Source: CAZKEG01 sp964601575 | GTDB taxonomy: Bacteria > Desulfobacterota > Thermodesulfobacteria > Thermodesulfobacteriales > Thermodesulfatatoraceae | Length of the DNA stretch: 55,256 bases | Direction of reading: 5' to 3' | NCBI GenBank assembly: GCA_964601575.1 | Contig: CAZROA010000005.1 | Location: forward strand, 1-55,256 | Shown: piece after piece, positions 49,504-55,256 of the stretch | Layout of the letters: each line of letters opens with the position of its first letter | How positions within the stretch are numbered: the first letter of the stretch is position 1 | Position numbers and translations under genes: made by a program | Notes under the pieces: model-generated | Database searches by the model: none | The model's input: only the letters and a program-made list of their open reading frames with translations | Told to the model about the DNA's origin: nothing

Positions 49504-50199
49504 ATGAAACCTATTCTAGAACTACGTGATATCACTTTCGGTTACGAAGACCGGCTTTTGTTCCAGGGGCTCAACCTCTCCATCCCCCGGGGGAGGCGTT
49601 TGGGCCTCATGGGGCCCAACGGAATCGGAAAGACCACTCTCTTGCGCCTCATCGTCGGTCTAATCAAGCCCCTTGAGGGCGAAATAGTCTATAAGGGCAG
49701 ATCTTGCCGAAGTGAGGCCGATTTTCGTTGGCTTAGGCGAGAGGTGGGGCTCGTCTTCCAGGACCCGGATGATCAACTCTTCTGCCCCACCGTGGCCGAA
49801 GACATAGCCTTTGGCCCGCTCAATCTCGGGCTACCGCGAAAGGAGGTCAAACGCATCGTTCGCCAGACCTTGGCCCTCTTGGGCCTTGAGGGTTTTGAAG
49901 ATCGGGTCACTTATCGTCTATCCGGGGGAGAAAAACGCCTGGTAGCCTTGGCCACGGTATTGGCTATGTCGCCCAAAATATTGCTTCTTGATGAACCCAC
50001 CGGTGATCTAGACGCCCAGAATACCGAAAAGTTGCTCAACATCCTGCCCCGTCTTACCGCCGCGCAACTGATCGTCTCCCATGATCTCGAGTTCCTCCAG
50101 GCGGTCACGGATGAAATATGGTGGTTAGAGGACGGGAGACTAAGGCCGCTTCCCTCCGGTTTTTGGGTGACAAGCCACTTAAAGATAGCCCAAGGATGA
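49504..50199 (+). CDS. nikO: Nickel ECF transporter ATPase NikO
   Basis: A 231-aa ABC ATPase. Walker A GPNGIGKTTLLR, Q-loop VFQDPDDQLFCPTVAEDIAFGPLNLG (typical of the CbiO/EcfA group), signature LSGGEKRLVALA, Walker B ILLLDEPTGDLD, and switch His in IVSHDLEFL. Slightly short compared with the 260-280 aa of many CbiO proteins because the C-terminal extension is missing. It is the last gene before a strong terminator. Confidence 0.93.
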   Translation: MKPILELRDITFGYEDRLLFQGLNLSIPRGRRLGLMGPNGIGKTTLLRLIVGLIKPLEGEIVYKGRSCRSEADFRWLRREVGLVFQDPDDQLFCPTVAEDIAFGPLNLGLPRKEVKRIVRQTLALLGLEGFEDRVTYRLSGGEKRLVALATVLAMSPKILLLDEPTGDLDAQNTEKLLNILPRLTAAQLIVSHDLEFLQAVTDEIWWLEDGRLRPLPSGFWVTSHLKIAQG

Positions 50200-50232
50200 T
50201 CTGATCGTTCTTGCCTCCTCTACCCTGACTAC

Positions 50233-50259
50233 GGCGCGCTCAGGCGCGCCTTTTTCTTT
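50233..50259 (+). terminator. Intrinsic terminator after nikO
   Basis: GGCGCGC (50233-50239), a 4-nt loop TCAG, GCGCGCC (50244-50250), then TTTTTCTTT. A perfect seven-bp all-GC stem with a T tract; it separates the nickel operon from asd. Confidence 0.9.
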
Positions 50260-50323
50260 TAGATCCTTGTGAAGCCCTTGGCTTTTCGCTATAAAAGGCC
50301 AAAAAGCTCCCAGGAGGTGTGGT

Positions 50324-51349
50324 ATGTCTCGATTGTTTAATGTGGCTGTCGTTGGGGCGACGGGGGCTGTGGGACGAATGATGATCCGTGTCCTGGAAGA
50401 AAGGGACTTCCCTGTAAAAAACCTACGGCTCTTTGCTTCCGAACGTTCTCGCGGCAAAAAGCTTACCTTCAAAGGCGAGGAGATCCCGGTCGAGGTCCTT
50501 GAGGAACAAAAGTCCTTTAGTGGCCTAGAAATCGCCCTCTTTTCTGCCGGAGCGGCCCGAAGCCTTGACTATGCCCCTCGTTTTGCGGCGGACGGGGCGG
50601 TGGTAGTCGATAATTCCAGTGCTTGGCGAATGGACCCGGAGGTGCCGTTAGTGGTCCCAGAGGTGAATCCTCACGCGGTGGCTGGCTATAAAAACAAGGG
50701 TATCATTGCCAACCCCAATTGTTCTACCATCCAGATGGTGGTCGCCTTAAAGCCCCTTCATGATTATAGTCGGATAAAGCGGGTGGTGGTCTCTACCTAT
50801 CAGGCCGTCTCTGGAGCAGGGCAGAAGGCCATTGATGAGCTCATCGCCCAAACCAAGGCCTGGTGTCAAGAAGAGGAGATCCCTGAAGCCCGGGTCTTCC
50901 CGTATCAGATCGCTTTTAACTGTTTGCCCCATATCGATGTCTTCTTAGATAACGGTTACACCAAAGAAGAGATGAAGATGGTCAACGAGACCAAAAAGAT
51001 CATGGAAGATGAGGCTATAGCGGTCACGGCCACCACCGTAAGGGTACCGGTATTTTATGGACACGCCGAGGCCGTAAACATCGAGACCGAAGAAAAGATT
51101 ACCGTCGAAAAGGCCCGAGAACTTCTGAGTAACTTTCCGGGTATCGTGGTGATCGATGACCCAGGGGCCAAAAAATATCCGCTACAGATCGATGTCGCCG
51201 GAAGGGACGAGGTCTTTGTAGGCCGCATTAGGGAAGATGAATCTATTGCCAATGGCCTTAATCTGTGGGTGGTGGCGGATAACCTCCGCAAAGGAGCGGC
51301 GACCAACGCCGTTCAGATCGCCGAGATTTTGGCCAAAGAATACCTCTAA
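50324..51349 (+). CDS. asd: Aspartate-semialdehyde dehydrogenase
   Basis: Reduces aspartyl phosphate in the lysine, threonine, methionine and diaminopimelate pathways. The 341-aa protein has the NADP loop VAVVGATGAVGRMM, VVDNSSAWRMDPEVPLVVPEVN, the nucleophile Cys in NPNCSTIQMV, and a later VPVFYGHAEAVNIET block with the catalytic His. GGAGGTGTGGT precedes ATG 50324. It follows the nikO terminator, so it has its own promoter, and is 20 nt from trkA. Confidence 0.96.
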   Translation: MSRLFNVAVVGATGAVGRMMIRVLEERDFPVKNLRLFASERSRGKKLTFKGEEIPVEVLEEQKSFSGLEIALFSAGAARSLDYAPRFAADGAVVVDNSSAWRMDPEVPLVVPEVNPHAVAGYKNKGIIANPNCSTIQMVVALKPLHDYSRIKRVVVSTYQAVSGAGQKAIDELIAQTKAWCQEEEIPEARVFPYQIAFNCLPHIDVFLDNGYTKEEMKMVNETKKIMEDEAIAVTATTVRVPVFYGHAEAVNIETEEKITVEKARELLSNFPGIVVIDDPGAKKYPLQIDVAGRDEVFVGRIREDESIANGLNLWVVADNLRKGAATNAVQIAEILAKEYL

Positions 51350-51369
51350 GTTCGACCTTCAGGGAAACC

Positions 51370-52725
51370 ATGGGGCTTAACGTCATCATTGTGGGTGCAG
51401 GGGAGGTGGGCTATCACCTAGCTGATCGCCTCTCCCTGGAAGGCCACAAGATTACCATTATTGATCGCGATGAAGAAAAGATTAAGCGTATTGAGCGCTA
51501 TCTAAACGTTATGGCCATTCGAGGAAGCGGGGCCTCGGCCAAAATCCTAGAACAAGCAGGCATCAAAGAGACCGATCTCTTTGTGGCGGTGACCAACAGC
51601 GATGAAATCAACCTCATCGCCTGCCTTTTAGCCAAAGAATACGGGGTCCCGCGAAAGATCGCCCGGGTACGGAGTGAAGATTATCTGACCTCAGGTTCAC
51701 CTCTTAATGAACAGAAACTTGGACTAGATTTGATCATCAATCCAGCCCGGGTCTTGGCCGAGGAGATAGTCCGCCTTTCCGAGATCTCAGAGGCCACCGA
51801 TTGGGCCGAATTTGCCCGCGGGCGAGTTATTCTCCTTGGTTATCAAATTAGAGAAGGGTGCCCCTTAACCGGTCTCTCCTTGGCTGCCTTGCGGGATCTT
51901 CGCAGTCTTTACGATTTTCTCGTCGTGGCCATTGTTCGAGGGGGGACAACCATCATCCCCAGTGGGAGTGATGTCATCCAGGTAGGAGACAAGATCTTCC
52001 TGATCACCAAGAAGAAAGATATACCGGCCATTGAGTATCTGCTTGGTTTTACCAGTAAGACCCCTTCTCGGGTCTTTATCATTGGTGGTGGGCAGGTTGG
52101 GTCTTTGGTGGCTAGGCAGATGGAGGCCAAGAAGATAGAGGTCTTTTTAGTGGAAAAGGACAAGGCCCGATGTGAAGAATTAGCCGAGGAATTTAAGCAT
52201 ACAGTGGTCCTTCATCTGGATGGACTCGAAGCCCAGGAATTATTGAAAGAAGGCATAGATCGGGCGGATTTGGTCATCGCCGTGACGGACAGTGACACGG
52301 TGAACATCTTGAGTGCCTTGTTGGCCAAACATCACGGGGCCCGAAAGGGGATCGTCCGAATCGATCGACCAGACTTTATCCCTCTTTTGAGCCCTTTGGG
52401 CATTGATGTCGCCTTAAGCCCACGGCTTTTGGCGGCCAACCAGATCTTGCGTTTTGTGCGTCGGGGGCAGATCCTATCGGTGGCCACCTTTTTGGGCTCA
52501 GAGGCCGAGGTGGTGGAGATGGTCGTTCCAGATACCCCTTATTTCCGCGAGGCCAAACGCCTACAGGAGCTGCCCTTTCCCAAAGGGGCCATTGTTGGGG
52601 CCATCTATCGGGCCGGTGAAGTGATCATTCCCAAAGGGGAGACGGAACTTCATCCCGGGGATGATCTGATTATCTTTGTCCAACGTGAAGCCCTACCTAA
52701 AATTGAAAAACTCTTCGGTCCATGA
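51370..52725 (+). CDS. trkA: Trk potassium uptake regulator TrkA
   Basis: A 451-aa peripheral membrane protein that gates TrkH with nucleotide. It holds two tandem RCK units: TrkA_N with GAGEVGYHLADRL and its aspartate-ended second strand (IIDRDEEKI), TrkA_C near 140-220, then a second TrkA_N with IIGGGQVGSLVARQME and a second TrkA_C near 365-450. ATG 51370. Its stop overlaps the trkH start (ATGA), so regulator and channel are made together. Confidence 0.95.
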   Translation: MGLNVIIVGAGEVGYHLADRLSLEGHKITIIDRDEEKIKRIERYLNVMAIRGSGASAKILEQAGIKETDLFVAVTNSDEINLIACLLAKEYGVPRKIARVRSEDYLTSGSPLNEQKLGLDLIINPARVLAEEIVRLSEISEATDWAEFARGRVILLGYQIREGCPLTGLSLAALRDLRSLYDFLVVAIVRGGTTIIPSGSDVIQVGDKIFLITKKKDIPAIEYLLGFTSKTPSRVFIIGGGQVGSLVARQMEAKKIEVFLVEKDKARCEELAEEFKHTVVLHLDGLEAQELLKEGIDRADLVIAVTDSDTVNILSALLAKHHGARKGIVRIDRPDFIPLLSPLGIDVALSPRLLAANQILRFVRRGQILSVATFLGSEAEVVEMVVPDTPYFREAKRLQELPFPKGAIVGAIYRAGEVIIPKGETELHPGDDLIIFVQREALPKIEKLFGP

Positions 52726-54200
52726 GACTTGGTACAGTCCTCTATCTTTTAGGGTGGTTTCTCCTCTTTTTTGCTTTGGCCTTATTGGTCCCGCTGATAG
52801 TTGATCTCTGGTTCGATGAAAATAGATCCTGGGTCTATTTCCTTTCGGCAGGCATTTCTGCTGGCTCAGGGGCCTTGTTGGTCGCTGCCCTTGAACCTGA
52901 GGAAGAGATCGGTTATCGCGAGGGCTTTGCTGTAGTGGTCTTCGCCTGGTTGGCTGCCGGGGTCTTTGGGGCCTTGCCTTACATCTTCAATGGTTACCTC
53001 GGTTTTGTTGATGCCTTTTTTGAATCTGTCTCCGGTTTTACCACCACCGGGTCTACCGTCTTTGCCAGCCTAGAAAATCTACCCAAGGCCCTCCATTTTT
53101 GGCGGGCCTTTACCCAATGGCTGGGGGGCATGGGCATCATCATCCTGTCCCTGGCTGTTCTACCCTTATTAGGGATTGGAGGTATGCAGCTTTACCAGGC
53201 AGAGATGCCAGGACCTACCAAAGATAAACTCACCCCGCGCATTCAAGACACCGCCCGTATCCTTTGGGGGGTCTATCTGTTTTTTACCATCCTTGAGGTG
53301 CTTTTATTGCTTGCCGGAGGCCTTAATCTCTACGAGGCCTTTTGTCATGCCTTTACCACCCTGGCCACCGGGGGATTTTCCACCAGGACGGCTAGTATCG
53401 CCGGTTTTCACAGCGCTTATATAGACTACGTGGTCACTTTTTTCATGTTTATGGCCGGGGTCAATTTCACCCTCCATTATCGTTTTTTAAGGGGTGATTT
53501 TTCAGTCTACTTTCGCAATGAAGAATTTCGTTTTTACCTCTTGGTAGGCTCTTTGGGGGTGGCCATCTGTCTTCTTTTTAACTTTGTTTCCCAGACCTAT
53601 ACCCACTGGTTGACCAATCTGCGCTATTCCCTCTTTCAGGTCTGGTCCATCATGACCACCACCGGTTATGGAACCGCGGATTTCGATCGATGGCATCCCA
53701 TCTGCCGGCTCCTCTTACTCATCCTGATGGTCTTTGGTGGGATGGCTGGTTCTACGGGTGGTGGTATCAAACAGGTGCGTCTATTGATCTTTTTCAAGTT
53801 TATTCGATTACAATTTCGTAAACTGATCCATCCTAGGGCAGTGGAGATCATCCGTTATGACGGAGAAAAGGTCCCCTCAGACGTGACCGAGGCCATTTTA
53901 GGCTATATGGCCCTTTATCTTCTGGTCTTTCTGGGGGCTAGCCTTCTAGTGACCGCCCAGGGCCTTGATCTGATCACCGCTATTTCGGCGGTCTGTGCCA
54001 CTCTGAACAACATAGGACCAGGGCTGGCCAAGGTAGGCCCTACTCAACACTTTGGATGGCTGCCTAACTTTAGCAAGTTAATCCTTACCTTTTGTATGCT
54101 GGCTGGTCGTCTGGAGCTATATACCGTGGCCATTTTGTTTAGTCCTGGTTATTGGCGGGACTTACGCTTACCGGTCTTTCGCTTTAAAAGACCTGATTAA
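52722..54200 (+). CDS. trkH: Trk potassium uptake channel subunit TrkH
   Basis: A 492-aa polytopic potassium transporter. Four pore-loop filters can be recognised: SGFTTTGSTVF, TLATGGFSTR, WSIMTTTGYGTADF and CATLNNIGPGLAKVG, each with the conserved glycine, separated by paired membrane segments, as in SKT-type channels. The end of the gene overlaps the convergent toxin gene by 4 nt. No other component is needed besides TrkA. Confidence 0.95.
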   Translation: MRLGTVLYLLGWFLLFFALALLVPLIVDLWFDENRSWVYFLSAGISAGSGALLVAALEPEEEIGYREGFAVVVFAWLAAGVFGALPYIFNGYLGFVDAFFESVSGFTTTGSTVFASLENLPKALHFWRAFTQWLGGMGIIILSLAVLPLLGIGGMQLYQAEMPGPTKDKLTPRIQDTARILWGVYLFFTILEVLLLLAGGLNLYEAFCHAFTTLATGGFSTRTASIAGFHSAYIDYVVTFFMFMAGVNFTLHYRFLRGDFSVYFRNEEFRFYLLVGSLGVAICLLFNFVSQTYTHWLTNLRYSLFQVWSIMTTTGYGTADFDRWHPICRLLLLILMVFGGMAGSTGGGIKQVRLLIFFKFIRLQFRKLIHPRAVEIIRYDGEKVPSDVTEAILGYMALYLLVFLGASLLVTAQGLDLITAISAVCATLNNIGPGLAKVGPTQHFGWLPNFSKLILTFCMLAGRLELYTVAILFSPGYWRDLRLPVFRFKRPD

Positions 54201-54517
54201 TCATGTCTCTCTTTGAGGGACTCGGTCATTGAAGTGGGGGTAAAGATATCTTTTCGGTGTTTGATGGCCAGGATGACGATTTCCCGCCCGTTGACCTTAA
54301 AAGTAATAACGTATTCGCCGAGACGTTGTTTCCAAAAGCCCTTAAAGGTACCCCGTAATGGCTCACCGTAGATTTGGGGAGCCTTGATAAACTTCGATTC
54401 TAGAAATTTTTTGATCTTTTCTCGGAATTCGGGTTCAATTTTTGGTAAATCGTGATTTTTGACAAATGGATGATACTTCAATAAGTAACCTAACTCTCCC
54501 AAATCCCTTTGTGGCAT
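54197..54517 (-). CDS. RelE/ParE-type toxin
   Basis: A 106-aa basic protein with the RelE-fold pattern: helices HPFVKNHDLPKIEPEFREKIKKFLE, then PLRGTFKGFWKQRLGEYVITFKVNGREIVILAIKHRKDIF. Such toxins cut mRNA on the ribosome or poison gyrase; which of these cannot be told. ATG 54517 has AAAGG upstream; the frame reaches a TTG at 54538 that looks unlikely. It overlaps the antitoxin gene by 28 nt and ends 4 nt inside convergent trkH, so it has no room for a terminator. Confidence 0.83.
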   Translation of the reverse strand: MPQRDLGELGYLLKYHPFVKNHDLPKIEPEFREKIKKFLESKFIKAPQIYGEPLRGTFKGFWKQRLGEYVITFKVNGREIVILAIKHRKDIFTPTSMTESLKERHD

Positions 54518-54720
54518 AGGTACCTTTCTCTTTCGCAAGATTTTTCTCTTTTTTCCGAGAGTTCTGAGAGCAAAAGGTCCTCTTTTAAGGCCAAGGCCTC
54601 CCGGATGAGCTGGGTCACCAGATAGGACATGGAGACCTTTTTGGCCTTGGCCAATTTCTTAATGGTCTCGTAGAGGTCTTGTTCTATTACAATAGTCAAC
54701 CGTGGATGCCTAGTAGGCAC
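54490..54720 (-). CDS. Ribbon-helix-helix antitoxin
   Basis: A 76-aa protein: a CopG/Arc-type N-terminus (RLTIVIEQDLYETIKKLAKAKKVSMSYLVTQLIREAL) for DNA binding and dimerisation and a charged C-terminal tail expected to wrap the toxin. Start is GTG 54720 with GGAGGAAGAGAG just upstream. A perfect 13-nt palindrome covers the start codon, as expected for an autoregulated toxin-antitoxin operon. Confidence 0.78.
   Translation of the reverse strand: MPTRHPRLTIVIEQDLYETIKKLAKAKKVSMSYLVTQLIREALALKEDLLLSELSEKREKSCERERYLCHKGIWES
54707..54719. promoter_or_regulatory. Palindromic operator at the antitoxin start
   Basis: TGCCTA-G-TAGGCA, 6-bp arms around one base, covers all but one base of the antitoxin GTG and its next codons. 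Ribbon-helix-helix antitoxins usually bind such sites in their own promoter. Confidence 0.4.
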
Positions 54721-55029
54721 CTCTCTTCCTCCCTAAAAGGCCTTTATACCATTTTAAGACCGAAAATAGCAAAATTTTTGAGATCTAACAAGTACACCAT
54801 TTATTAGTTCAGTTAAAGTGATGAACTAAACAAAATTTTTATAAAGTCATTTAAAGCAATATAATTTTCTTATCCGAAAAAGGACAGCAAAACTTTAATC
54901 ATAATTTCATCTAATTTATGCAAAAGTGATGAACAAAATTAAATAAATTTGGAGATATTTTCGAGATAAAAATAGCATGATCGGTTTAAAAATATATATG
55001 CAAAAGTGATGAACAAAGGAGGGCGGATT
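54721..55029. other. AT-rich regulatory region before the last gene
   Basis: 309 nt with no ORF. It holds the toxin-antitoxin promoter side, a TATAAT at 54860-54865 that could serve the plus-strand sensor gene (no good -35), and three copies of AAAGTGATGAAC. Confidence 0.5.
54815..55014 (+). repeat. Three direct copies of AAAGTGATGAAC
   Basis: Copies at 54815-54826, 54923-54934 and 55003-55014. The last two share a longer block, ATGCAAAAGTGATGAACAAA, and are 80 nt apart; the last abuts the GGAGG of the sensor gene. All have the same orientation. Related copies lie at 35294-35316 on the other strand, upstream of a chemoreceptor. Confidence 0.7.
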
Positions 55030-55256
55030 ATGTTTTTAGGCCGTTATTTTAGATCAAGGAGTTTGAAAGGTCTATTGTTAATGATTGTCTTTACCACTAC
55101 CGCCTTTTGGTTGGCTAGCTTTGTTTATTCCAGTCTAAATGTCAGAAGATTGACAAAGATTTCTCAAAAAATAGACGAAAAAGACCGAGTAATTTTGAGA
55201 TCAACAGAAGACACTCTGACCAATTTAGCCAAAATAAAAGAAAATCTACTGATGGC
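55030..55256 (+). CDS. Membrane sensor protein, N-terminal part only
   Basis: 75 codons are visible before the window ends. The start ATG 55030 has AAAGGAGGG about 8 nt upstream. The product has a basic leader, one membrane segment (about 13-35, LKGLLLMIVFTTTAFWLASFVY) and the beginning of a helical, charged outside domain (SQKIDEKDRVILRSTEDTLTNLAKIK). This is how chemoreceptors and histidine kinases begin; which it is cannot be told. Confidence 0.6.
   Translation, partial: MFLGRYFRSRSLKGLLLMIVFTTTAFWLASFVYSSLNVRRLTKISQKIDEKDRVILRSTEDTLTNLAKIKENLLM

Noticed and set aside
54918..54931. Mini-ORF ATG CAA AAG TGA inside the repeat as a regulatory leader peptide
   Set aside because: There is no ribosome binding site before it and the first copy of the repeat lacks the ATG; a plain binding site explains it better.
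54815..55014. RTGATGA elements read as C boxes of box C/D guide RNAs
   Set aside because: The genes are clearly bacterial, no matching D boxes or kink-turn stems surround the three copies, and the repeats lie in a promoter or leader position.
1..55256. CRISPR arrays, insertion sequences, tRNA or rRNA genes
   Set aside because: No regularly spaced repeats, transposase genes, terminal repeats or tRNA T-arm patterns outside coding regions were found on reading; a tool-based scan could still find a missed tRNA.

Overview
The window is a dense bacterial chromosome segment (about 55 kb, moderate GC, short intergenic gaps, many 4-nt ATGA/GTGA overlaps, both strands used). The gene set points to an anaerobic, probably thermophilic member of the Desulfobacterota/Thermodesulfobacteriota: Lys/Glu/Arg-rich proteins, a DUF6178 protein, a NikKMLQO nickel transporter, a V4R-domain sensor pair, a c-type heme sensor and cysteine-rich chemoreceptors. 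The placement is an inference from gene content and composition; no rRNA or tRNA gene was recognised.

Layout. 1-6.4 kb (minus): ybbR/cdaR (cut by the window edge), cdaA, folP, ftsH, tilS and an unknown helical protein. 6.5-10.6 kb (plus): cobalamin lower-ligand genes cbiB, cobT and cobS, then an archaemetzincin-like protein that has lost its catalytic residues, then murI. 10.6-13.7 kb (minus): a DUF434/PIN-like protein, a DnaJ-type co-chaperone and a THUMP RNA methyltransferase, with a striking unannotated hairpin RNA candidate at 12.33-12.42 kb. 13.7-15.3 kb (plus): a NifA-like sigma54 activator, apparently leaderless. 15.3-20.5 kb (minus): ldcA, coaX, prmA, a membrane M48-TPR protease and an HDOD protein. 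20.6-26.0 kb (plus): a small exported protein, rnr, then a three-gene module (DUF4388 protein, roadblock-like protein, heme-binding HAMP sensor) and a small lipoprotein. 26.0-28.6 kb (minus): an AT-rich island with a PAS histidine kinase and two V4R proteins behind a strong promoter and a long leader. 28.7-33.2 kb (minus): DUF6178 protein, yraN, rnhB, rplS, a SPOUT-type methyltransferase and trmD.

33.3-40.0 kb is a sensory block: two divergently transcribed chemoreceptors and a hybrid histidine kinase gene split by a perfect 28-bp tandem duplication. 40.1-46.6 kb (plus): purA, then a divergent, compact acetyl-CoA carboxylase-type operon (biotin carboxylase, fused alpha-beta carboxyltransferase, tandem biotinyl-domain protein, biotin ligase). 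46.7-50.2 kb: nikKMLQO behind a NikR-like operator, ended by a clear intrinsic terminator. 50.3-54.2 kb: asd, trkA and trkH. 54.2-54.7 kb (minus): a RelE-type toxin and ribbon-helix-helix antitoxin. The final 500 bases hold three copies of a GTGATGAAC repeat in front of a truncated membrane sensor gene; variants of the same repeat lie upstream of one chemoreceptor.

The strongest candidates for new biology are the three-loop CCCUCAG hairpin RNA, the duplication-split hybrid kinase, the dead archaemetzincin in the cobalamin run, and the DUF4388/roadblock/heme-sensor module.
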